Assembly (NCBI GenBank): GCA_036850595.1
Contig: CM072159.1
Coordinates: 32,136,371-32,200,370, forward strand
DNA from: Rhyacichthys aspro
Taxonomy: Eukaryota > Chordata > Actinopteri > Gobiiformes > Rhyacichthyidae
Length of the DNA stretch: 64,000 bases
Direction: 5' to 3'
Below are positions 1 through 12,800 of this stretch, one piece after another. Under the pieces are notes generated by a model. It made no database searches and was not told the DNA's origin. It saw only the letters and a list, made by a program, of their open reading frames with translations. Both the position numbers and the translations under genes were made by a program. The stretch's first letter is position 1, and every line of letters begins with the position of its first letter.

Positions 1-272
1 GATCCTCCGTGATTTGTGGCTTACAAATCCTCGAAACTCACATTTTATGAGACAACATACACATATAACCAGTCAGGATGTGGTTTGAATTGACACCAAA
101 GGCATTTACAGTATGGATTTGTTTCATTTTTCAACATCTGGAGTGGAATTTATATAAAACATGAAAACATAAAACATAATACAAGCTCTTTTCACTTTTT
201 GAGATCATACATTGGATTTTAGAAATGTACAGCTGGTTTATACTGTATAAACTGTGTTTAAAGGTGGGAAAA

Positions 273-1480
273 TACAGAATGTCACTTAGAATTATACCCA
301 CCTGCCAAATAGTGTGTTTTCCTTGTGTCCTTCTTTTTCTCCAAAACAGCCCTGACCCGTCGAGGCCTGGACTCCTCTAGACCCTGAAGGTGTACAGTGG
401 GATCTGGCTCCAAGATGTTAGCAGCAGAACAGGTTTTAGATGGATCTGAACAGGTTTGAGATGGATTTGAACAGGTTTGAGATGGATTTGAACAGGTTTG
501 AGATGGATTTGAACAGGTTTGAGATGGATTTGAACAGGTTTGAGATGGATTTGAACAGGTTTTAGATGGATTTGAACAGGTTTGAGATGGATTTGAACAG
601 GTTTTAGATAGATTTGAACAGGTTTTAGATGGTTTTGAACAGGTTTTAGATGGATTTGAACAGGTTTTAGATGGATTTGAACAGGTTTGAGATGGTTTTG
701 AACAGGTTTTAGATGGATTTGAACAGGTTTGAGATGGATTTGAACAGGTTTGAGATGGATTTGAACAGGTTTGAGATGGATTTGAACAGGTTTTAGATGG
801 ATTTGAACAGGTTTTAGATGGATTTGAACAGGTTTTAGATGGATTTGAACAGGTTTTAGATGGATTTGAACAGGTTTGAGATGGTTTTGAACAGGTTTTA
901 GATGGATTTGAACAGGTTTGAGATGGTTTTGAACAGGTTTTAGATGGATTTGAACAGGTTTTAGATAGATTTGAACAGGTTTTAGATGGTTTTGAACAGG
1001 TTTGAGATGGATTTAAAAAGGTTTGAGATGGATTTGAACAGGTTTTAGATGGATTTGAACAGGTTTTAGATAGATTTGAATGGATTTTAGATGGATTTGA
1101 ACAGGTTTTAGATGGATTTGAACAGGTTTTAGATTAATTTGAACAGGTTTTAGATGGATTTGAACAGGCTTTAGATTAATTTGAACAGGTTTTAGATGGA
1201 TTTGAACAGGTTTTTGATGGATTTGAACAGGTTTTAGATGGATTTGTACAGGTTTTAGTTGGATTTGAACAACTTTGAGATGGTTTTGAACAGGTTTTAG
1301 TTGAATTTGAGCTAGCTTTAGATGAATTTGAACAGGTTTTAGATGGTTTTGAACAGGTTTTAGTTAGACTTGAACAGATGTTAGATATATTTAAACAGGT
1401 TTTTCGTTAGATTTGAACAGGTTTTAGTTGGACTTGGGTTTTAGATGGATTTGAACAGGTTTTAGTCTGATTTGAACAGC
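273..1480 (+). mobile_element. Tc1/mariner remnant (family Tc1-a, copy 1), truncated and swollen by a tandem array
   Basis: Positions about 273-430 match the left flank of a widespread fish Tc1-like element (CCAAAACAGCCCTGACCC, then GGATCTGGCTCCAAGATG). The same segment recurs at 28180-28310 and, inverted, at 48725-48842. The right part, including the transposase, is absent and replaced by the 21-bp array. Confidence 0.75.
438..1480 (+). repeat. Minisatellite, 21-bp unit (TTGAACAGGTTTTAGATGGA-type), about 50 copies
   Basis: The unit alternates between TTTTAGATGG and TTTGAGATGG variants. The left two-thirds is nearly perfect in phase, and from about 1080 onward copies become degenerate, with small indels. 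A short stretch of the same unit is present in Tc1-a copy 2 (28365-28470), and two units lie inverted in copy 3 (48690-48735). Confidence 0.97.
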
Positions 1481-2459
1481 TTATATATTGTAATAAGGCT
1501 GTGAGAGTGTTTGATCTTGTAACAGAAAATTATTCAAATAAAAACTGAACCCAGAACACTGAAAATTAAATGTGTAAAGTCAATTTTTTGCCAGGAAAAT
1601 GCAGAAAAAAGTAGACAATGCACAGAGATCTGAAGAGTGCAGTCTAATATCTTTCAGACTAGAAATGCCCTTCCTAATACAAAATAATGGATAATCTTGC
1701 TAATTGTCTCCACATCTGATTCAAACATCTGCTGTGGATTGTTAAACTTTACAGCAACTGTTTAACTGTTGCCAAATCAAACCAACGTCTGGCTCCAAAG
1801 AAACAGTTTTGGTTTCATTGTTGGGAAACCTCTGTAAAAGTGAAACACATTAAATCAGCGAGCAGGGCCAAGTCTGCTTCATTAGGCAAACATGTTTATT
1901 AGTGATCGCTTTGGTCAGTGTCGTCATAAAGAGTTCAGGTCATTACAGAGTGTTTTAAAACCAAGACAAGACGTTTAGGGAAAGAGACTAAATCAAAACC
2001 AAGACTAGAGCATGACACTCTGGAAAAGGTCAAAAGTGTCCAGACTCACAGAGGGTTGAGGATTTAGTGAAGAAGGCAGAGTATTTAGGAAAAATGACGA
2101 TGATTAATGATAGAATTCTTCATCCAATCAGCAGCTGTCACATCTCCTGCTGCTGGCCATAGACAGAGACATGTCCATTACATTAGAACCAAGAGTCAGA
2201 CAAAGATAAACTCATAATGAAATTCACAAGGAAAAAAATTAGTGATCATTGTGATTTTGTTGCTGAAAACATGAGTCAAAACAGGTTTATATTTGAAATG
2301 TTGATGTAATGCTCATAAAAAAATTAAAAAAATTAAAAAAGCGAAGAAAATGCTTTGGGCCTGAGGTGGGGTACACCCTGGATAATGGGTAAATAGTGAT
2401 ATTTTTATTGGATCAATGCGTCAAAAAGATCAAGAGAAACTGTAAATAGCTATCTTTAA
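1481..2459. other. Intergenic, nothing recognised
   Basis: AT-rich sequence with stop codons in all frames. I see no exon-like open frame, tandem repeat or known element apart from short A-rich runs near 2318-2340. Confidence 0.5.
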
Positions 2460-2632
2460 AGGTCATTTTTGGGGGCTTTTTGGCCTTTTTATTGATAGAA
2501 AGCATTAGCTGGACAGGAAATAGGGTGAGACAGTGGGGAATGACATTAGGCAAATGACCCGATCAAGATTCGATCCCAGGTCTCCCGCGTGTTCGGCATA
2601 TGCTGTACCTGAGCTGCCAGGTACGCCCCCCG
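2460..2632 (-). mobile_element. tRNA-derived SINE
   Basis: Read on the minus strand, it starts near 2632 and has a tRNA-like A box TGGCAGCTCAGG (2619-2608) and B box GGGATCGAATC (2577-2567), the spacing of an RNA polymerase III promoter. A TTTCCTGTC-containing body follows, ending in an A-rich AATAAAAAGGCC tail near 2490. The layout is typical of teleost SINEs; the family name is not assigned. Confidence 0.65.
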
Positions 2633-3561
2633 GAGAGCTATGTAGAGAGAATACAATTGTTACTTTGATCTGTTTTTAGGAGTCATTAAGATTGATGCGT
2701 GTTTCAAGCTGAAAATCTTGGCTCTAATCTTGGTTGAAAAATTGAAATCCGCTCTGTCAGCACTTTTTTAATGTTCGAGCAAAAACCCCTCGAAATGTCT
2801 GTGCACGTCCCTGATGAAAATGAAAAATGAGTCCAAAACAGGACTGAAGAAATCAAAAATAAAGTGGTCTTAAGACTGTTCATCGCTGACTATTGTTCAT
2901 AAATAGAGACACTCATACAAAGGTGATTCATGAAGGGATTAGTCAGTATCAGACTTTATGGGACAGGCTCAAAGGCAGTAATAATGGCTCCGTCTGTGAT
3001 CAGCTCCAGTTCTTTAACAGACATCAATAGCCAGTCCATTTATGTGAGTGTGAGTGAAATAAATCATATGTACTACATCCTATCCATGTATAATATGCAG
3101 ACTCTGACATGCTTTGATAACACATTCCTGCAGCTGTTGCAGAGAGTGATAATGGACCATGCCAGTTCCCAGGATGCACTGTGGGAAAGAGGCTTTTGAA
3201 GAGAACAGCAGTGTTGCGTCACCAGCACCGTTTTCACCTTGGATTCAGGTCAGTTCAGTCTATTTTCATTGTAGTGCTTTCATTGCTCAGTCATTTTTGC
3301 TCTTATCCAGTTGCTTTCTGATTGAGAAATGTGCAGCCTTCCTGAAAATGACGATGTTCTGCCACCTGCTGGACACTCACTGCAAGTGTAACCGAGGTAA
3401 TCATTTATGAAAGAAATAATGATTTATATCAATATTAGCGATACAGGGTTAGTAATTTAAAGCCCCTAAAAATAAAAGAACTGATCTGATCTAATTACTC
3501 TAAAAAGGTAAAAAAAAAAATCTGCTTTAGCAACACATGCTAACGCTAGGTGTGTGGTGCC
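2633..3561. other. Flank upstream of ccdc146, no gene recognised
   Basis: The stretch contains two overlapping open frames (2930-3199 and 3159-3410), but their codon use and sequence look random, with no homologous motif. No repeat of high copy was recognised. Confidence 0.45.
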
Positions 3562-3575
3562 GTTGCCATGGAAAC
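3562..3575 (+). promoter_or_regulatory. RFX X-box (GTTGCCATGGAAAC) upstream of ccdc146
   Basis: The 14-bp sequence is an almost perfect palindromic X-box, the binding site for RFX transcription factors that drive ciliary genes. It sits about 320 bp before the ATG and about 130 bp before the candidate first splice donor. CCDC146 is a centriolar/axonemal protein, so an RFX site is expected from family knowledge. Binding itself is inferred. Confidence 0.7.
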
Positions 3576-3619
3576 GCCACACGCTGCGGTTTAACGGCAA
3601 ACCGTGATTGAGTTTTGCT

Positions 3620-3705
3620 AACAATTTGTCGCGTTTAAACTGCTAAAAGTGCTTTAAATACAGAAGAAAAACACACTGAAGACCATCAAGACTGGTGTTT
3701 TTTAA
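3620..3705 (+). other. ccdc146: Candidate non-coding first exon (5' UTR) of ccdc146
   Basis: A good splice donor (AA|gtaaga) ends at 3705 and pairs with the acceptor tttgcag at 3880-3886, four bases before the ATG of the first coding exon. The intron would be only about 180 bp. The 5' edge is a guess, placed downstream of the X-box. The alternative is that transcription starts nearer 3800 and the exon is unspliced. Confidence 0.4.
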
Positions 3706-3890
3706 GTAAGACTTTTAAATATGTGTTTTATTTCACTTTATGGAATAGTTTTGTAGTTCCTGTTAGTGAGCTAACGACACTAAATTAACACTAAGCTAGC
3801 TACTTAGCATTTTACAGTTTTAATGCAAATCTTTTTCCTCACTTGTCCATTTTTGTCCTAACCTTAAAGTGCACCTGTGTTTGCAGCAGT

Positions 3891-6800
3891 ATGAGTCTAT
3901 TTGAGGAGCAGAAACACAGCAGGCCTCTCAGCATGGAAGAAGAGGAACAGACGGAGGAGGAGCAGGGAATGGAGGACAAGCCTCTGGTGGCCATCGCACC
4001 TGACGCCTCTCTTCCACAGGAGCAGCCCTCTACCTGCACTCATGTCTCTGCCAGCCCTGCTTTACACTTCCTAGAGGAGGTAAGACACTTGAGCTCAGTT
4101 CTTGTAACATTTAGCTCAAATTCTCTGATGATTTCACTATTGTTGGCTGCATAACAAATGACAATCACCAACCCGATCAAACACCTTAAACTCATTGTTG
4201 CAAAGAGTAAAGAACTAAAGGAGAATTAGTGGATATGCTGTGTTTCTTTAATTATTTAGGGGTGCATATTAACAATAAACTGGGCTGGAGTGACATTGAG
4301 GCAAAGAAGAAAGGACAGAGCCTTAAGTCACTATTAGACATTATTTTATGCAGTTACATGTTGTGGAGGTGGAAGCAACACAGGCTCAATAGACTTGTGA
4401 GGGAGGCCAGCAGCTGAGAGGGTGCAAGTAGTAGTGGAAAAAAGGATAATGGACGATATTTATTTGGGAAAACCCTCCCACTGTCTTAATGAGCGAGCAC
4501 CTTCAGCTAGAATTAATTTATTGAGTGGCTAGTTTTATGGTTTTATTTTTTTTCTATCTTTAATCTTTTTATGCTGCAGTAGAATGAATTTCCTCTTTTG
4601 GAGATTAATAATTTTATTTCATTCTATTCTATTGTAAACATTTGAAAAGTTAGTCATTTAATTTACCCCAATCTCTCCTACTTTGCATAACACTAAAAAA
4701 GATGAAGAAGCTGCATATTTTTTATTGACTTACTCATCACATACAGATAACAGACAGTAACATCACAGACACTCATTGTCCACCTTTGCCAACCTCATTA
4801 AATAGAGCTCCCACTTCAGAACACTTTATCCCTCTACAGCTGTAGATGCAAGACTGCAGTGCAGACTATTTAAATTTCAAAATGTAAATTCTCATGCCTC
4901 ATGAATACATGACATCTTAGTAAGGTGCCTAAAATACAAAAAAGCTTAAAAAACTGAGCAGGCATCAGCATGATCTAAAATGGTCAAACATCGCCATGTA
5001 CACAGCATGTGGTTGGAACAGTTTTATATCAAAAGTGCATATCTTTCTTGAATGAAAGTTGATAATGAATAATAGAAAAGATCAATATTGTACACACACA
5101 AAGCCCTAAATACACACAGTATCACTATGAATGGTGTCAATAAAGCTCCAATATCAACAATCATCAAACCTTACTCTTTGTTACATGTTATTTATAAAAG
5201 CTTTCATACCACACGGAATAAAATAAATACTGTACACGTTCTTTAAATGAAACATTCCTTTCCCGTTCACAGTGTGTATACAGCGGTTACATGATGCTAT
5301 ACATTTTTCTAACATTAGGCAGCAGTATTGTACAAGTGGCAAGACTGAAGAGATTTCTTTTTCAAACTGTAAAAACTTGAGTTGTGCAGTAGTTAGCGCC
5401 CTCGGAGCACATTGTGAACCAGCGTGTGTGCACTTGCATTAGTTTACTGCTCCCCAGCCGCTCTAAACCAGTCAGCAAAATGTCAATAATGTAAAATATA
5501 CTTAGAACTGACCCTGTAACAATTTATCCAAGGATCTGTTGTGTCGGATGCCACTACATTAATGTCCCAGTGTAACGAAATCAACACAGAAGCTAATCCT
5601 GTGCAGCGCTGGCCTGTGGTGCTGTGAATCACTGCTTTGATTTTTAATAAAACAGGGAAACTCTAACCCCAGCATCTGGCCGTACTTCATGAATTTTAAA
5701 GTGACTCAGAACAGTTTCATCAGCTCTCATACACCTCACTTGAATGCCTGCTGTTAATTATGGAGCCATTTAGAGCCGGGAAAATGATAGCTCATTAGTT
5801 TTAGTACGACTGTGTGCTGGGCTGTCTCTCTGCTGGGTTTTATGACTGGACAGAACATTGAGGAATATCAGAGAGAATTTCACATCGAAACCCTCAATAT
5901 AATGTTATGGCTCCCGCAAAAGGCTGCACTTTAAAATGCATGTAGGATTTTTTTTTTTTACTTAACACTCCATTTACACACAACATTCAAAAGGCCACAC
6001 TCACTACAACAGAAGGAGAAGAAATGTATTTTGACATTTTTACTGCATTCAGAGTGTCCATTGGGCTTCTATTCTTTTAGTGTGTGTAAGCTTGACTATG
6101 GTATGTGCATGTTTACACCTTCTCTCTCTCTGTGTCTGTCTGTTTGCTTTGAACCATTTACTCATGAATATTTACCTGTCATTTTAGGGAGCATAGTTTT
6201 TGGGCCTTATCATCATCCTGACAGTTTTGAAGGCCTGTCTGTAGTTGGTCGGGTAGTATTCTGATGACATGTTGTGCCACGTTCCCCAGAAAATGCCATT
6301 CCTGACTCCCTTGTATCTCTTGTGATAGTACTTCCCGTTGAGGTTGGCAGACATGCAGGCGTCAAACCACCAGCCGGAGCTGTAGTATGCGCCGCAGTTT
6401 CCGGAGGGGTACATGTCGTTGTCGCGGTCAGGAGTGGAGAAGAACTTCTGGTCGTGGTTGAAGTGTTTGTTGAAGCTAATAGCATTCCCAGCCGTCCCAC
6501 TGCAATGATATATTTATATACGTTCAAACCGACCTCGCCGTGGCAGCACATCTTTATAAATATTTAATCTCACCGCACACAAAGGCATACCGTACCTGTA
6601 TCCACTGACAGACAGCCGATAGCGAAGGAATTCATTGGCCACATAGAACTCGTCGTACTTTGCATACTCCCTGACGCCCTCAAAGTCCTCCAGGTCGATG
6701 CGCAGGACCATGTCTTTGGCTTTCGTCAGCAGATGGATGTGGTCGTTCCCCAACCAGAACTCACCTCTGCAGCAGGGGAAAGATAAGATATTTTAAACTG

Positions 6801-9800
6801 AAGTAAACGTGGACATGGCAAGCTTTATATAAGACTCAAAGCAACATTATGTAACCTTTTACCATAAAATACACAGTTTTAAAATCAGTAAATTATGTAG
6901 CTTCAGTGTTTTTTCAATGGAGATAAAAAGTTAGGAGGACTGTTACACTAATATACTAGATTAAGGGTGTCAAACACTCCTCAGTTCAGGGGCCAAATAC
7001 AGTCCAATTCAATCTGAAGTGGCCTGGACCAGTAAAATAATAGCCTAATAACCTATAAATAATGACAACTCTATATTTTTGTCCTTTGTTTAAGCACAAA
7101 GAAATACAATTATAATGTTGGTGTTCTCATCAAGCACAACGAAAAAGGCTAATTTATCCAAAAGCCTTCAGCATGTATTTTTCCCCAGACTCACTCTCAC
7201 AATATGCCAGTTTGGGTAATGAGGGCCACAGGGGGGTATTTTGACAGCAGTGCAGTTGTACACAAAATACCTCAGTGGCCTAAAAAGTGACATAGTGTGT
7301 TTTTGGAAGTGTTCAATGCCTATCCTGTTGTAGTAAGTTGTACACAGAAAGGAATTATGGTGATTGTGGCATTGCATTTCCTCAAAATGTAATACTTTGA
7401 TCCCTATCGTGTAAGTAATGTCACAAAATAAACTCACATTGCAGAGACAAGCAGACAAATGAGAAAAACAGCAATAGTTCATGTAAAATAATAGTAAAAG
7501 GTAACACAACATAATAGTATAATGGAATCACTCCAGTGTAAGGGTGTCTGTTTGCTTACTTTCATTAAAAACACTGATTATTGTAGTCTACTCTTTAAAA
7601 AGACAGACACAAGCTAAATCAAAGCCTTAATGAAGCTGTTTTTTGTCTTTCAATAGAATAGTTTTCTTCTTGACAGCGTGCAGAAAACTGAAAAGGTCAA
7701 AGCCTTTGAATCACATCAGTTTACAGACACTTCTTGTCTTTAGTTACCAGTGTCCTGAGAATACTCTTTCATTTCACCTTATTGTGTTGCATGTGCTGCT
7801 TACAGGACTCAGGCTGCATTGAGAGTGAAAGGAGGTGTACATAATTAGGCCCTTAGTGTAACAAGTGACTGGGTGTTGTTTAGAGGTAAAATTGTTTCCG
7901 CAGTAAATGACATTTTGTTGTGGCCCCATTATGATGCATCTCAGCCCATAATTACATTAGGGCTATCAGCAAAATCGGAGCAAACTTGGAATTAATGCAG
8001 TGTTTTTCTTATCGTCTAATCTTTTGTAATCAGTCCAGCTCAGTCCCAAACAGATGGTCGGTTCCAGTAAGATGGGTCTGGCCTGGTGTTAAATTGGAGG
8101 AGAAGCTCGCATGGATTCTCAGTACATTATATGGCATATACTCAGGCTAATGGCTTTCATCTTAAGACACTTCTGGGACAAATTATACAGAAATATTAGT
8201 ACCTTAGGTTTCCAAAGCCCTTCTTGTACTCGGCCCAGGTTCGGTTGAAGCTGACAGACCCGTCCAGTCTCTGCTGTATCACGGTCCAACCCCCTCCGTA
8301 AGACTCCATCTCACAGAAGACCTCAAATGTGCCATTGCGAGGATCAGGAGTGACTCGATACACACCGTTCTTTCTCTCCTGCAGCACGTTGTAGTCCGAA
8401 CAGTCCCTCGGGGCTAAGATGACTGTTGGCAGGCAGACAGAAAACAAAAAAGGGAAAGAGGTTTAAAGAGATTTTGTTGAATGTTTCTCTATTATTCTTT
8501 GGCATTTTTCACTGCTAAACCAAGAGACTCTAAAGCAAACTGTCCCTTAGGCAGAAAGAGAATGAGACAGTGTTTAGTGGGCTGCAAATCCAAGTTTAAT
8601 CGTTCGGTTTTATCTTGTACAAACATTTCCAATGAAAATCCTCAAAGTAGTTCCTATGTAGATTAAAACAACAGTCACCAGGCCTTCTATTAATCCCTAA
8701 AATCACATGTCCCTGCTTTTCAATATGGCCTGATAATCATATTGTGAAGGATAAGACTCCAACGGCACAGAAAGTCCAAGGACAAAGGCCACTGTCAATC
8801 AATAACAGTCTAATGCACTATGGTCACATTTGATACAGTGCACTGCTCATACCTCTGCCCTCATTTCTCTGTGTTTAGCCCCTGCCTCCTGTATTACGCT
8901 GCAGGATACTGCGGAGTACTTCTGCACACTGACCCCGACCAAAACCCGGGTCCAAAAGCCATTGTCAGTTGCATTTGGGAAATAAAAGGAAGAGTCAAAA
9001 CAAGAGCAAGTGTGAAACTGGATTAAAGAGCCCCTTCCCGTTTGGCGCTTGGTGCTTACACTGTTCTGACACTTGGCGGGCAGCATGTGGACCCCTCACA
9101 GGATGTCCCACTGGTAAATCCCTTTGGACGGTGTGTTACAGGTAGGTATGGGGCGGTATCCCGGTTTTGCTGATTCAACTCTACGTTTATGTTTTTGTAG
9201 GTAAAACGAAGGCAGGGCTTTTAACTCACTTTTCCACTATTTGCACTGGTGATACTGGCCTGTTCATAAACAAGCAATTTGAGAGAAAAGACCATTCAAA
9301 TCCACAGTAGAACAGCAGCAGCAGCACTTCACACAGTATCACAGCAGTTCCTCTCCTAAAAGCCCCTCAACATCTTGCCTTGATTCAGTATTTTGACACC
9401 ACAAAGCGTTAAAATGTTACATGGTGAAGCTGTTTTGTTTCTGTGTGTGTTTCTGTACTTGTCTCATCAGCTAAAGGTATGTCACATATTAATGGTTCTG
9501 ATATTGTGATTATTGTGACACCATCTTGAGCCTAGTTGTAGAGAGTTGCCATGTTTTTTGTTAGATTCAGGGGAAGCCTAGAAGATCTAGTTTGTTTTGG
9601 CTTATGGACACTTTTATGTTTTGTGCCATTGCTTCTAACAGTGCAATGCAGTGGATCAAAGAAAAAAAAAATCTTGGAAGTGAACAGCTTTGTGTTCAGA
9701 GTATTGACCTGTGACTTCTTTTTGAAGTCAATGAGTTTAGTCACTTCACATCCCTCTTATTTGTCATCTGTCTGTCTGGGCCAGTGTCTGAGCTGCCAGT

Positions 9801-12800
9801 GTCCTCCAGCAGACAAGAGCCATCACATCTCATTACTGTGGGCACTGTGCCTGACCCAAATAACTTTAATATCAGCCACTTACTGATGCCCAGATGTTGG
9901 CTGATTGGTTCTCCCACTGGCGAGGGGCACGCTGCCTGGATATGCCCTTGCTTAATAACTTGTTTGATGACTAAGATGACAGGTTGAAAGATGTGCTTTA
10001 ATAAATTACTTCTCCACATCCTGATTGCAGTCTGTTTGGCGGAGTGTGTACACATAAATGACTGGCATTAAAGGGAAGTCAGCGGAGTTATCTGCAGTAC
10101 ACAGAGTGCTGACATGTACATGGATAAGATAAAGAGCAGAAAAAGAGGGTGCCCTTCGACAGTGATAGTATGTTGTTAGGCCACAATAACAGTTTAAATG
10201 GAATAAGAAGAACTAATCAGAATCCAACACACTTCCTTTTTTTTTTTTTTTAAATGGCAGAGACACATTTCCTGATGATGCGGCACACAGCACATCCATT
10301 CTCTTTGGCTGAATTGAGTTAATGTAGCTGAACTGTAACATGAATTACTGTCCATTCACCTCAAGGCCTTAATACGTCTTACTGGAGTGAAAGTGAAGAG
10401 TGGTGCTGGGAGCCGGGATGGGAATTGACAATGGGGTGAAAATAAATGCTTGCAGCACAGAGCTGTGAGAGCATCTTGACTGAGCCTGACAAGAGCTTCT
10501 CGTACTTCTGCTCGAAGGTGAAACTCCAATTCACAGCGGCCTAGAAAGACAGAGTACTAGTTCAGCATCTATAAGCATGCTCTTCCTCAGCCAGTTTCAG
10601 TTCAAGCCCTTCGCCAGTCCATTCATTTAGAAAGAAAGCTGTACTTAGAGGACATTGTAATAAATATAATAACTATTAATGATTACGAATGTTGAATCGC
10701 AGCTGCATAATTCACATGAATCCACAGGGATCATTCAGATGCTATTGTTCCACTAAGCACTTTTACGTTTGCAAAACCCAGAAGTAATTTCAGCTTGCGT
10801 TTGTGGATTCGGTGTGCAAACTGTTTCGAGAAAGTAAAAAGAGAGAATTTCAGTTCCAGAGTTAATTGACTTAGAAATTTAATTAATAGTGGTGTTCATT
10901 TTAAAAACTTAAATGAAAGTTTGTTGATGTTGGCAGCTCTGAACTATCATTTTGATTGGTCCAACTTCCAGTGCTGTGCCCCATGAGACCTGATGACTGA
11001 CAAGCTGTCAGCATTCCCCAAACAGTCAAATCTGATTCTGTCACAAAATTATACAAGAAAAAATAAAGCCGTAGCCTGTGGTTGTATTATATGTTATGTA
11101 GTTTTATATGTATTTAACAAACACACACCACATACTAACCAGAAAAAGATCCCCAGTGAAATCACATTAAAGTTTAATTCTATAAAACAGTGGACACATG
11201 TTATGAGCACTTTAAAACACAGGGAAGGACTGAAGGGTCATTATTGTGTTGACTTGACTAATGTAGTGAATCTGCTGTAGTCTATTTGTGGTGCTTTGTT
11301 AATTTCTATGGCAACAGCAGCTGCTACTTATCTGCTTCCCCTGAATTCATGACAGACATAATCAAGAATGATGATGGGTTGCATGAGGTAGACATTAGCA
11401 GATTTCTGATTTTCAAAATGACTGATGTACAAAAACAAGTGCCCGCATTACTTTGGCGAGAGATGATGAGAAGTAGTTGTTTTGTGCAGGAAAAGAGCGT
11501 GACCTACAAAAGAGGGGACGGACAAGGAGAAGCATGGAGCGAACCAGACGCGAGGCTGGAGAAAGTGGATTAAAGAGAGGCAGAAAGGGAGAGAGGAGGT
11601 AAGAGAGGATCAGGGACAGAGCCTGAAACAGAGGCCTGAGGAAAACTGAAGGGGCGTTCGGAGGGAAATTCAGGGAGAAGAAGAAACACAAGACTGGGAT
11701 TCCCTTCACACCACTGTCCCCGCTAATCTACTTAGAAATGAGCTCACACTTCAAAACCGCCCCAATATGGAGTCACATTCATTTGTATTCACTTCTGCAG
11801 TATCAGGGTATTATTGCGTTTCAGAGCAACTCCAGTGGAATCTTAGCCAGTTTAACATGATAAGCTTGAAACATTTATTTATTTTTTATTTGGTTTGCCA
11901 AGTATCTGCCTTTTTCCTCCCTAAATGTTTGAGTTTCTCCATATGTCGACTAAAGCTGTCATGGTCAGGGTACTTCAATTAGTTATGTAAGAGGTTATTT
12001 AAATTCTTCATTTTGACCCTTCGGAGGTTTTTGCACTGGCTTTCTAAGAATGAGCTCAGTCTAAAGGTATTTATCTATTATGACTGTACTGAGGTTAAAG
12101 TGTCGCTTGGGAAAAAAAGCTCTGTATCAGATGCTGGTGCTTTCTCCTTTAAAGGTTACGCAATAGAAGGAAAACTTCACGCTACGTTATGTTTATCTCC
12201 CAATGTTAGCAATTATGAAAATGGACAAGGCATGTGTTTTAATGGTGTATTGTGAAACGTACAAGGTCTTATTGGTTCAGTGTGACCTCCCTGAGTTTGA
12301 TTGTTTCTGGTAAGTACTCTCCACTCAGACTTCATTGACATAAACCCATAAACACCTCAGATTTGACCTGTGCTTTCTTAAAAACATCTGTAAAAAAATC
12401 AAGAATAGAAGAGAATGACAGATGAGAAAATACAGGTGTCTTAAAAAAAACAAAACATGAAAAAGTGATGATCACGATAATGAGTGAAGTGACACAGTCC
12501 TGATGAATGAAGAACGAGAGCAGTCAAATATTAAAAGCAGGCTTACACTGAGGGCTGTTCTGCACTGCACACTGAGTGTTGCAGTTGGAGCTGAGCTTGT
12601 TGACCACTCCGGTGATGTTCTCCACCCGTCTGTCCACCATAGCCTGCACATTGTCCATGTTGAGCAGGTTGAGTCCCTCCAGGCGACCCTGCAGTGCTGA
12701 GATCTGGCTCCTGGCGTTGCGCAGGCTGGCCGACATCCTATTGAGCTTCACCTGAAAAAGGACCGGAGCAAAGGGAAGGAAATTATGTCTGCGCACAGAA

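Noticed and set aside
2930..3410. Two overlapping short open frames upstream of ccdc146
   Set aside because: They have no homology, no splice structure and random-looking composition.
4229..4417. 62-codon open frame with YLGVHINNKLGW as a possible novel gene
   Set aside because: The motif belongs to the end of non-LTR retrotransposon ORF2, with homology continuing in another frame after the stop.
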